Part shown: in pieces, positions 1 to 4,446 of the stretch
Layout: each line of letters opens with the position of its first letter
How positions within the stretch are numbered: position 1 is the first letter of the stretch
NCBI GenBank assembly: GCA_947306035.1
Contig: CAMZFG010000027.1
Location: 1 to 8,528, forward strand
Direction of reading: 5' to 3'
Origin: an uncultured Clostridia bacterium
GTDB lineage: Bacteria; Bacillota; Clostridia; Oscillospirales; CAG-272
Length of the DNA stretch: 8,528 nucleotides
Notes under the pieces: model-generated
The model's database searches: none
What the model was told of the DNA's origin: nothing
What the model saw: only the letters and a program-made list of their open reading frames with translations
Program-made: the position numbers and the translations under genes

Positions 1-13
1 TCTTTTCCTTTTC

Positions 14-42
14 ATTATACTCAAAAAGCGCGGGATTTTCAA
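14..42 (-). promoter_or_regulatory. Sigma-A promoter firing out of the left edge
   Basis: Reading the minus strand, a -35 box TTGAAA (37-42) and a -10 box TATAAT (14-19) are separated by exactly 17 bp, a near-perfect housekeeping promoter. Transcription would start around position 7 and leave the window leftwards, so a further minus-strand gene probably lies just outside. The downstream minus-strand bases are purine rich (AAAAGGAAAAG), possibly the start of a ribosome-binding region. The driven gene cannot be seen. Confidence 0.75.
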
Positions 43-116
43 TACGCCCCCGCAAAATGCCGGGCAGGCAAAGGGCGCTTGTGCGCGGCGGTACGGAAAG
101 ACGTATGCCAAGCGCG

Positions 117-147
117 ACAAAGGGCCCCCCGCAAGGGAGCCCTTTGT
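117..147. terminator. GC-rich hairpin, possible terminator
   Basis: ACAAAGGGC pairs with GCCCTTTGT, continued by three more G-C pairs after one C/A mismatch, with a five-base loop. The stem is strong, but neither strand has a clean T-run after it (TTGTGCG on plus, CGCGCTT on minus). It lies about 85 bp beyond the stop of the minus-strand pyrophosphatase-like gene, so it could end that transcription unit, or end a rightward gene from outside the window. The direction is undecided. Confidence 0.5.
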
Positions 148-164
148 TGTGCGAAAGAGTGCAC

Positions 165-204
165 AAATGATACATAATCAAGGCAAAAGCGCCTAAATGA
201 TACA
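165..204. repeat. Pair of 10-bp direct repeats, 30 bp apart
   Basis: AAATGATACA occurs at 165-174 and again at 195-204. The offset is exactly 30 bp, close to three helical turns, and a small AGGC/GCCT inverted repeat (181-194) lies between the copies. The pair sits just downstream of the minus-strand pyrophosphatase-like gene and upstream of the promoter at 14-42. It could be a binding site for a dimeric protein or a chance or decayed repeat. Nothing in the window names a binding protein. Confidence 0.35.
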
Positions 205-230
205 CGTTCGCTGCCTCTGCAAACCAGAAT

Positions 231-578
231 TTATCTGCGAATCATAATGCCTTTCATATACGATGTTTCATTATGTGTTCGATACACTTCCATTTTCTCT
301 TCTTCCGTGCATCCGATCAGTATCTTGATTTCTGAATCTCTTTTCAATAAATCGACAATGCATATGACGGCATCGATTCTTTTTCCGTCGCTTCCAACCC
401 AAACATCAATTCCCGCACCATCCATAGAGGCGGTATTTTTCAGATAACCATAGTCAACGCGATAGATAAAATCCGGAAATTTGGGATGTGCAGAACCTTT
501 AGGTCTATCAATCACAATTGTAGATTTATTCACTAACTCATCCAACGCATTCCAGAATGCTTCATTGTAGTTGTCCAT
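231..578 (-). CDS. Short divergent inorganic pyrophosphatase-like protein
   Basis: A 115-residue protein with the core of a class I inorganic pyrophosphatase, the cytoplasmic enzymes that split pyrophosphate into two phosphates using Mg2+. The block Y39-x-x-D-Y43-G-Y-L followed ten residues later by S-M-D53-G-A-G-I-D58-V-W-V matches the E. coli enzyme (Y51, Y55, D65-G-D67-P-x-D70-V). E83-I-K85 may stand for D102-x-K104. By this eye alignment the position of D67, a catalytic metal-binding aspartate, is A55, and the N-terminal strands carrying K29/E31/R43 are mostly missing; family members usually have about 170 residues or more. Activity is therefore uncertain. The start ATG (576-578) is preceded by GGAGGT at 585-590. 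The gene follows the four-helix-bundle gene by 43 bp on the same strand with no promoter seen between, so they are probably co-transcribed. It is AT-richer than most of the window. The fold assignment is fairly safe, the function is not. Confidence 0.72.
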   Translation of the reverse strand: MDNYNEAFWNALDELVNKSTIVIDRPKGSAHPKFPDFIYRVDYGYLKNTASMDGAGIDVWVGSDGKRIDAVICIVDLLKRDSEIKILIGCTEEEKMEVYRTHNETSYMKGIMIRR

Positions 579-621
579 ATCGTTACCTCCGCAAATCCCG
601 GCTTGTCAGGATATAAGTCCG

Positions 622-978
622 TTATTCACTCTTTTCTTTCAAAGTCTTTATAGATGAAATAAGCATCCGTCTGATCGCGCCGCAATCGTTTTGTATTGGT
701 TTATATGTTTCTTCGTCCATATAGCCTGTTTCAAACAGCAACTCAAGCCAGTACTCTGTTTCATAAACTTCTTTCAGCGAAATCTCGAACTTTGATATGA
801 AATCTTTTGTTCCCTGCGCGTACTGCGCTTCGTGGATATTGGCGCCGATAGACGTACCGCTTCGAAGCAGTTGATTTGTCAACACGGATTCGTGCTGTTT
901 CTCTTTGATTGCTCTGCAAAGAAGTACAATTTGCTTTGCGAAATCTTTGGATTTATCGCGCAGAACGCTGTCAGACAT
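622..978 (-). CDS. Four-helix-bundle protein (S23/Avd-like)
   Basis: A 118-residue, all-helical small protein. The hallmark of the S23/IVP four-helix-bundle family is visible: R39-S-G-T-S-I-G-A-N-I-H-E-A51, then K-D-F-I-S-K-F (58-64) and E73-T-E-Y-W77. Family members occur in 23S rRNA intervening sequences, as free-standing genes, and as Avd, the partner of the reverse transcriptase in diversity-generating retroelements, where Avd forms pentameric, positively charged barrels that contact nucleic acid. No reverse transcriptase, variable repeat or rRNA is in this window, so this is a free-standing member of unknown role. The start chosen is ATG 976-978, because GAGGTGA (984-990) is well spaced for it; an in-frame GTG (985-987) and ATG (982-984) lie within that ribosome site and are less likely. 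The gene has its own consensus promoter and is probably the first gene of an operon with the pyrophosphatase-like gene. Its upstream side is the hairpin array at 1025-1201. Confidence 0.88.
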   Translation of the reverse strand: MSDSVLRDKSKDFAKQIVLLCRAIKEKQHESVLTNQLLRSGTSIGANIHEAQYAQGTKDFISKFEISLKEVYETEYWLELLFETGYMDEETYKPIQNDCGAIRRMLISSIKTLKEKSE

Positions 979-996
979 TGTCATCACCTCAAACCA

Positions 997-1025
997 ATTA
1001 TATCAAAAAATCTGTAGTCTTTCAA
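997..1025 (-). promoter_or_regulatory. Sigma-A promoter of the four-helix-bundle gene
   Basis: On the minus strand TTGAAA (1020-1025) and TATAAT (997-1002) are separated by 17 bp. The predicted start of transcription is near 990, at the edge of the GAGGTGA ribosome site, so the leader before the chosen ATG at 978 would be only about 12 nt. The -35 box touches the first AGTTATATT copy of the hairpin array (1025 is shared), so anything that binds or folds the array could affect this promoter. Confidence 0.82.
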
Positions 1026-1201
1026 GTTATATTGCCGCTTTCAGCGGCAGTTATATTGTCCCTGCGGGACAGTTATATTTCTCGCTGCGCGAGAAGTTAT
1101 ATTATATTCGCCTTTTAACTGCGCGCAGCGCAATATCACTCGGCGCAAGCCGAATATAACTGGGCGAAGCCCAATATAACTCGCCGCAGGCGAATATAAC
1201 T
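1025..1201. repeat. Mirror-symmetric array of seven hairpins with AGTTATATT spacers
   Basis: The 9-mer AGTTATATT occurs at 1025, 1049, 1071 and 1095; its reverse complement AATATAACT occurs at 1153, 1173 and 1193, with a one-base variant AATATCACT at 1132. Between copies lie short perfect hairpins that all differ in stem sequence: 1034-1048, 1058-1070, 1080-1094 (left arm) and 1121-1131, 1141-1152, 1162-1172, 1182-1192 (right arm). Read on the strand where the spacer is AGTTATATT, the loops are TTC, TGC, TGC on the left and TGC, TTC, TTGC, TGC on the right, so the unit is directional. A T-A pair from the spacers extends the stems. The centre (1104-1120) holds a decayed spacer. The two arms could pair spacer to spacer in four levels (for example 1025-1033 with 1193-1201), with hairpins projecting on both sides. 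The array sits between the tRNA-Arg terminator and the four-helix-bundle promoter. It could be a REP-like or miniature mobile repeat, a protein-binding cluster, or a structured RNA if transcribed. Confidence 0.9.
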
Positions 1202-1202
1202 G

Positions 1203-1235
1203 AAAAAATCCTGATTTGGTAGACAAATCAGGATT
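1203..1235 (-). terminator. Rho-independent terminator of tRNA-Arg
   Basis: On the minus strand a 12-bp perfect stem (1207-1218 with 1224-1235, loop 1219-1223) is followed by a run of Ts (complement of A1203-A1208). It starts 6 nt after the CCA end of the tRNA and should end that transcript before the hairpin array. Confidence 0.92.
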
Positions 1236-1241
1236 CTTTCT

Positions 1242-1318
1242 TGGCGCGGCATGGGGGACTCGAACCCTCGACCTACTGGTTCGTAGCCAGGCACTCTATC
1301 CAACTGAGCTAATGCCGC
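1242..1318 (-). tRNA. trnR: tRNA-Arg (anticodon ACG)
   Basis: A 77-nt tRNA read on the minus strand. The acceptor arm GCGGCAT pairs with ATGCCGC, followed by discriminator G and an encoded CCA (1242-1244). The D-arm region TAGCTCAGTTGGATAGAG, the anticodon loop CTACGAA with anticodon ACG (1282-1284) between CTGG and CCAG, and the T-loop TTCGAGT between GGG and CCC are all intact. A34 would be edited to inosine by TadA to read CGU, CGC and CGA codons, as is usual for bacterial tRNA-Arg(ACG). It has its own promoter and terminator. The AT-richer genes and the hairpin array lie beyond its 3' end, the side where integrating elements commonly insert, but no duplicated 3' end of this tRNA was seen in the window. 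Confidence 0.97.
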
Positions 1319-1321
1319 ATA

Positions 1322-1336
1322 CACGCTTTTTGCGTG
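1322..1336 (-). other. Small hairpin in the tRNA-Arg 5' leader
   Basis: CACGC (minus strand) pairs with GCGTG around a five-A loop, extendable by a G-T wobble pair. It occupies almost the whole predicted leader between the transcription start (about 1337) and the mature tRNA 5' end (1318). It might protect the 5' end or affect RNase P processing; that role is inferred. Confidence 0.5.
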
Positions 1337-1343
1337 CTCAACT

Positions 1344-1372
1344 ATCATAGCACGGCGCGCGGCTTTTGTCAA
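1344..1372 (-). promoter_or_regulatory. Sigma-A promoter of tRNA-Arg
   Basis: On the minus strand TTGACA (1367-1372) is a perfect -35 box and TATGAT (1344-1349) the -10 box, 17 bp apart. The spacer is GC-rich next to the -10 box, a trait often seen in stable-RNA promoters. The predicted start lies about 20 nt before the tRNA. Confidence 0.9.
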
Positions 1373-1463
1373 GGGGAAACGGAAAAATTTTTGTTTTTGC
1401 CTTTTTGCCGCGCCGCGCGGCGCATAGAACGGGGGCGGGCGACGGATACTGAAAAACGAAATG

Positions 1464-1510
1464 CGGCCTGAAGGGGTCGGTTTTTTCAAAGCGGGGCAGG
1501 GCGGCCCCGC
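1464..1510 (+). other. Leader of the CPBP-like gene with two hairpins
   Basis: The gap before the membrane-protein gene holds a weak hairpin (1464-1468 with 1475-1479, one G-T wobble) followed by G and six Ts, and a stronger 7-bp hairpin (1491-1497 with 1504-1510) ending just before the ribosome site. The first resembles a weak terminator or attenuator, the second could restrict ribosome entry. No convincing promoter was found between 1373 and 1528, so where transcription of the gene begins is unclear. Confidence 0.35.
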
Positions 1511-1528
1511 GGCAAGGGGGCGGAGAAC

Positions 1529-2152
1529 GTGGAAGGAGAACGGGCGGCGGTGCGAACGCTGGTGTATCTGCTGGTGACGCTGGCGGTCTATCTCTTGCTC
1601 TGGCAGGTGTTGTCGGTGTTTTTCGACTGGCCGCTCTACTACTATTCGCGCCTGATCGAGGCGCTGGCGCTGCTTCTGTTCGCCGCGCTGGCCTGCACCA
1701 CGCCCATGCGCTTTGAGGAGATGGGCATCGTCGTGCCGGCGCGGGTACTGCTGCGTTCGCTCGCGCTCGGCGGCGGTGTGGCGGCGGTGGTGACGGCGGG
1801 GCTTCTTTTTGCCGCGCGCGGGCAGCCGGAACACGCGTTTTCCTGGCACGTTACGGGGGATATTGCCCGCGCGACCTATTTTTTGGTCGCCCCGTTCCAG
1901 GAGATACTCGGCAAAAGCGTCATGCTCTACGGTTTTGAGATCGTCACGGGGCGGCGCGGCGCTCTTTCCGTTCTTTTGTCGGCCCTGACCTTCGGCATTT
2001 TCCACGTGGTCTACGGCATTCGCATGATGCTGCTCTCCATGCTGCTCATGCTGCTGACGGGCTGGATGTTCCACCGCGAGCGCTGCGTGTGGGGCTGTGC
2101 CGCGGCGCATTTTGCCTGCGGTTTTCTGCCCGGGTGTTTCGGCTTTTCGTAA
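1529..2152 (+). CDS. CPBP (Abi)-like intramembrane protease family protein
   Basis: A 207-residue, strongly hydrophobic protein with about six to seven membrane helices (roughly 10-32, 40-58, 74-96, 114-122 into 126-139, 146-162, 164-181, 187-204). The second half fits the CPBP glutamic-type intramembrane protease family: Q124-E125-x-x-x-K129 at motif 1 (usually EExxxR), F155-G-I-F-H159 at motif 2 and H194 at motif 3. Two histidines and one of the two glutamates are kept; the first glutamate is Gln and the arginine is Lys, so activity may be altered or lost. Relatives process membrane proteins or prenylated peptides and some act in bacteriocin self-immunity; the substrate here is unknown. The start is GTG 1529 with GGAG (1522-1525) before it; an in-frame GTG seven codons later (1550) is an alternative. 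It stands alone on the plus strand: the next gene has its own promoter within 5 bp of the stop. The family call is moderately sure. Confidence 0.65.
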   Translation: MEGERAAVRTLVYLLVTLAVYLLLWQVLSVFFDWPLYYYSRLIEALALLLFAALACTTPMRFEEMGIVVPARVLLRSLALGGGVAAVVTAGLLFAARGQPEHAFSWHVTGDIARATYFLVAPFQEILGKSVMLYGFEIVTGRRGALSVLLSALTFGIFHVVYGIRMMLLSMLLMLLTGWMFHRERCVWGCAAAHFACGFLPGCFGFS

Positions 2153-2156
2153 AAGC

Positions 2157-2185
2157 TTGCGCGCCCGCCGCGTTTGTGCTATACT
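2157..2185 (+). promoter_or_regulatory. Promoter of the four-cysteine small protein
   Basis: TTGCGC (2157-2162) and TATACT (2180-2185) are separated by 17 bp, starting 4 bp after the stop codon of the membrane-protein gene. Transcription would begin near 2192, about 17 nt before the GTG start and just upstream of the ribosome site. Confidence 0.6.
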
Positions 2186-2208
2186 GAAAGCGGAAAGGGG
2201 GGAGCGCC

Positions 2209-2409
2209 GTGCCGCAGAAAAACGAGAAAATGGTCAGCGGGAACTGCGAGACCTGCGAGTTTTACGACTACGACGAGGAGTACGAGGTCTATACCTGTTC
2301 CATGCGCCTGGACGAGGACGAAATGCGCCGCTTTATGCTCAAAGACACGCAGAACTGCCCTTACTACCGCTTTTACGACGAATACAAAAGCGTTCATAAG
2401 CAGATCTGA
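2209..2409 (+). CDS. DUF6472-like small four-cysteine protein
   Basis: A 66-residue acidic, soluble protein. C13-x-x-C16, C30 and C50 form a CxxC...C...C pattern that could hold zinc or another metal. The stretches NCETCEFYDYDEEYE and LDEDEMRRF, then NCPYYRFYDEYK, resemble small clostridial proteins of unknown function grouped as DUF6472, recalled from family knowledge rather than searched. The start is GTG 2209, preceded at close range by a purine-rich ribosome site GGGGGGAG. It has its own promoter (2157-2185) and a strong terminator (2424-2446), so it is a single-gene unit; neighbours give no hint to function. Despite its size it is very likely real, because the conserved pattern, start, promoter and terminator all agree. 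Confidence 0.82.
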   Translation: MPQKNEKMVSGNCETCEFYDYDEEYEVYTCSMRLDEDEMRRFMLKDTQNCPYYRFYDEYKSVHKQI

Positions 2410-2423
2410 CCCCGCAGAGAAAC

Positions 2424-2446
2424 GCCGCCCGCCGGGCGGCTTTTTT
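2424..2446 (+). terminator. Rho-independent terminator of the small-protein gene
   Basis: GCCGCCC (2424-2430) pairs with GGGCGGC (2434-2440) around a 3-nt loop and is followed directly by six Ts (2441-2446). It isolates the small gene from the transporter operon downstream. Confidence 0.95.
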
Positions 2447-2491
2447 GCTTTTCGGGGCAAAATTCCGGCAAATTTCATCAAACTGTCACAA

Positions 2492-2521
2492 AACCGCCCA
2501 AAAAAGCGGGCGCGGGCGGTT
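2492..2521 (+). promoter_or_regulatory. Inverted repeat over the -35 box, candidate operator
   Basis: AACCGCCC (2492-2499) and GGGCGGTT (2514-2521) form a perfect 8-bp inverted repeat with a 14-bp spacer. The centre-to-centre distance is 22 bp, about two helical turns, and the right half overlaps the first two bases of the operon's -35 box. This fits a repressor or activator site, but could also be GC-rich chance. No regulator gene is visible in the window. Confidence 0.4.
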
Positions 2522-2548
2522 GATTATTATGATAAAATATGCTATACT
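2520..2548 (+). promoter_or_regulatory. Promoter of the Gld-type transporter operon
   Basis: TTGATT (2520-2525) and TATACT (2543-2548) are 17 bp apart in a locally AT-rich stretch between GC-rich flanks. The predicted start is near 2555, giving a leader of about 55 nt. It is the only good promoter between the terminator at 2446 and the ATPase start. Confidence 0.75.
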
Positions 2549-2569
2549 ATATCCAACTGTAACGTTCGG

Positions 2570-2587
2570 CGCGCCCGCGTGGGCGCG
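2570..2587 (+). other. Hairpin in the leader of the transporter operon
   Basis: CGCGCCC (2570-2576) pairs perfectly with GGGCGCG (2581-2587) around a GCGT loop. It lies inside the predicted 5' leader, about 8 nt before the AAAGGA ribosome site. There is no T-run after it, so it is not a terminator. It may stabilise the mRNA 5' end or tune translation of the ATPase. Confidence 0.5.
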
Positions 2588-2609
2588 GATATGCGGAAAG
2601 GAAACGGAT

Positions 2610-3668
2610 ATGATCAAAGTTGAGCATCTGGTCAAACATTACGGCGCCAACTGCGCGGTGGACGACGTCAGTTTTGAGATCGCCCGGGGCGAGGTGGTGG
2701 GCTTTCTCGGCCCCAACGGCGCGGGCAAGAGCACCACGCTGAACATCATCACCGGCTATCTTTCCTCTACGTCGGGTCGGGTGACGGTGGACGGCATCAA
2801 CGTGCTGGATGCGCCGCTCGCGGTCAAACAGCGCATCGGGTACCTGCCCGAACAGCCGCCGCTTTATCCCGATATGACGGTCGAGGAATACCTCATCTTC
2901 GTCTACAACCTCAAAAAGTGCGACCTCAACCGCACCAAGCACCTTGAGGAGATCTGCGAGGTCGTCAAACTGACGGACGTGTATCACCGCCTGATCCGCC
3001 ACCTGTCCAAGGGCTATCGCCAGCGGGTCGGCATTGCGCAGGCGCTGATCGGCAATCCGCCCGTCATCATTTTCGACGAGCCGACGGTGGGCCTTGACCC
3101 CAAGCAGATCATCGAGATCCGCAACCTGATCCGCACGCTCGGCAAAGATCACACCGTGGTGCTCTCCACGCACATCCTGCAGGAAGTGCAGGCGGTGTGC
3201 GACCGCATCATCATCATCAACAAGGGCCGCATCGTGGCCGACGAACTGACCGAGAACATCGACCGGGTAGCGGGCAGCAACAGCCGCTACACGCTCAAGA
3301 TCTGCGGGCCGCAGAAAGAGGTGCTGTCGCTTTTGCGTGCGCGGCACGACGTCATTTACGCCGAGTCGATGCCGACGCGTGACGGCGACGCCTACACCTA
3401 TCAGGTCGAGGCGCAGAAGGGGCTTGACATTCGCAAGTCGCTGTTTTACGCCATGGCCGAGCGCGGCTGGCCCATCGTGGGCATGGAGTCGATCGGCATG
3501 AGCCTTGAGGACATTTTCATCTCGGTGGTCGACAAGACGGACAACCCCGAAAGGGGTCGCGGCAAGCGGGGCAGAGCCGCCACCGCGGAGCAGGATATTG
3601 CCGCCTCGATCCTGGCAAAGACCGCCGAAAAGCAGAAAAATACCGAGCCGTATCAGGGCGACGACTGA
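2610..3668 (+). CDS. ABC transporter ATP-binding protein (GldA-like)
   Basis: A 352-residue cytoplasmic ATPase that would power the permease encoded next. All nucleotide-binding motifs are intact: Walker A G34-P-N-G-A-G-K40-S-T42, Q-loop Q82, signature LSKGYRQR (132-139), Walker B VIIFDE with catalytic E157, D-loop GLDP (161-164) and switch H188. The short LSKGYRQR signature and the YLPEQPPLY Q-loop region are typical of the GldA/CcmA-type ATPases that pair with ABC-2 permeases. After the nucleotide-binding domain a C-terminal region (about 220-308) ends in SLEDIFISVV, as in the family. A charged, probably disordered tail of about 40 residues follows (311-352, rich in R, K, A, E) and is unusual. 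The open frame extends upstream of the chosen ATG, but only ATG 2610 has a well-placed ribosome site (AAAGGA near 2597-2602) and aligns with the conserved IKVEHLVKHYG start. It is first in a four-gene operon; 22 bp separate it from the permease gene. Confidence 0.95.
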   Translation: MIKVEHLVKHYGANCAVDDVSFEIARGEVVGFLGPNGAGKSTTLNIITGYLSSTSGRVTVDGINVLDAPLAVKQRIGYLPEQPPLYPDMTVEEYLIFVYNLKKCDLNRTKHLEEICEVVKLTDVYHRLIRHLSKGYRQRVGIAQALIGNPPVIIFDEPTVGLDPKQIIEIRNLIRTLGKDHTVVLSTHILQEVQAVCDRIIIINKGRIVADELTENIDRVAGSNSRYTLKICGPQKEVLSLLRARHDVIYAESMPTRDGDAYTYQVEAQKGLDIRKSLFYAMAERGWPIVGMESIGMSLEDIFISVVDKTDNPERGRGKRGRAATAEQDIAASILAKTAEKQKNTEPYQGDD

Positions 3669-3690
3669 CGCGGGGGGAAAGGAAAAACGT

Positions 3691-4434
3691 ATGTTTGCCA
3701 TTTTCAAAAAGGAATTGCGCGCGTACTTCATCAACCCGGTGGGGTACGTGTACGTGGGCGTGTTTCTGACGGCGGCGGCGCTGATCTGCGCCTACACCAC
3801 CATACAAAAATCCAGTTACAGCACGACCGCCTATTTTCAATACCTGCTGTTTGCCTTTGTCATTCTCATCCCGCTGCTGACCATGCGCCTGTTCTCCGAG
3901 GAGAGAAAGATGCGCACCGAGCAGTTGCTGCTGACCTCGCCCGTCAGCATCACGGGCATGGTGTTCGGCAAATATCTGGCGGCGCTCTCGCTGTTCGCCG
4001 CCACGGTGCTGGCTTCCTGCGTCAACTTTTTCCCGCTCTTTTCCTACGCCATCCAGGAGCGCGCCACCTCGACCACCGACGCCCACGTGGGCCCCGTCGG
4101 CGGGCAGATGGTGGGGTGCCTTCTCGGCGTACTGCTGGTCGGCGCGGCCTTCATCGCCGTCGGCCTGTTCGTGTCGTCGCTGACCGAAAATCAGTTGTCG
4201 GCGGCGGTCATCACCATCGGCGTGCTGGTGGGCATGATGCTGATCGGCGTGTTCAACAGCTACATTGCCGCCGCCCCCGTGCGCGCGGTGCTCAATTGGA
4301 TCTCCATTCTCTCCCGCTACGAGGGCTTTTCGCTGGGGCTGTTCGATTTTGCCGCGGTGGTCTACTACCTTTCGATCAGCGGGGTATTCCTGTTTTTGAC
4401 GGTGCGCGTGTATGAAAAGCGCCGTTGGGGTTAA
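3691..4434 (+). CDS. ABC-2 type permease (GldF-like)
   Basis: A 247-residue integral membrane protein with six predicted helices (about 17-37, 48-67, 93-118, 142-164, 168-190, 220-240). The N-terminus FAIFKKELRAYFINPVGYVY and the loop MRLFSEERKMRTEQLLLTSP (65-84) are typical of the GldF branch of ABC-2 permeases; that cytoplasmic loop is where the partner ATPase would couple. It presumably forms the membrane channel of the complex as a dimer with the preceding ATPase. The start is ATG 3691 with an AAAGGA ribosome site at about 3678-3683; the longer open frame upstream lies inside the ATPase gene. The next gene begins 12 bp after its stop. In Bacteroidota GldA and GldF are tied to gliding, but the same pair is widespread in bacteria that do not glide, where the substrate is not known. 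Confidence 0.92.
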   Translation: MFAIFKKELRAYFINPVGYVYVGVFLTAAALICAYTTIQKSSYSTTAYFQYLLFAFVILIPLLTMRLFSEERKMRTEQLLLTSPVSITGMVFGKYLAALSLFAATVLASCVNFFPLFSYAIQERATSTTDAHVGPVGGQMVGCLLGVLLVGAAFIAVGLFVSSLTENQLSAAVITIGVLVGMMLIGVFNSYIAAAPVRAVLNWISILSRYEGFSLGLFDFAAVVYYLSISGVFLFLTVRVYEKRRWG

Positions 4435-4446
4435 GGGGGTGCCGAC

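Noticed and set aside
1..177. Open plus-strand frame at the left edge
   Set aside because: It is open for 58 codons but contains no recognisable sequence and runs through a minus-strand consensus promoter and a terminator-like hairpin.
1025..1201. CRISPR-like array
   Set aside because: The constant unit is only 9 bp, it changes orientation in the middle, and the variable parts are 11-15 nt palindromes rather than 30-40 bp unique spacers. No cas genes are present.
622..1201. Diversity-generating retroelement (Avd plus template repeat)
   Set aside because: No reverse transcriptase and no pair of template/variable repeats with adenine-specific differences are in the window. The four-helix-bundle protein alone is not enough.
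1242..1318. tRNA-Arg as a proven integration site
   Set aside because: No second copy of the tRNA 3' end and no integrase gene can be seen in the window, so no attachment site is annotated.
1406..1423. GC-rich palindrome (GCGCCGCGCGGCGC) as terminator
   Set aside because: No T-run follows on either strand in a suitable place; it is probably compositional.
1432..1525. G-quadruplex potential in G-rich leader of the CPBP-like gene
   Set aside because: G-runs are irregular and the same bases are better explained by the 1491-1510 hairpin and the ribosome site.
1136..2110. Long minus-strand open frame of 324 codons
   Set aside because: It crosses the tRNA-Arg gene, its promoter and the opposite-strand membrane-protein gene, and its product is low-complexity R/H/Q-rich. 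It is a GC-driven shadow.
2445..2609. N-terminal extension of the ATPase
   Set aside because: The frame is open, but it would overlap the previous terminator, promoter and leader, and conservation begins at ATG 2610 with a ribosome site.
2547..3734. Minus-strand frame of 395 codons opposite the ATPase gene
   Set aside because: The product has no domain, while the plus-strand frame holds all ABC motifs. The same holds for long minus frames at 3517-4470, 4561-5922 and 6795-8135.
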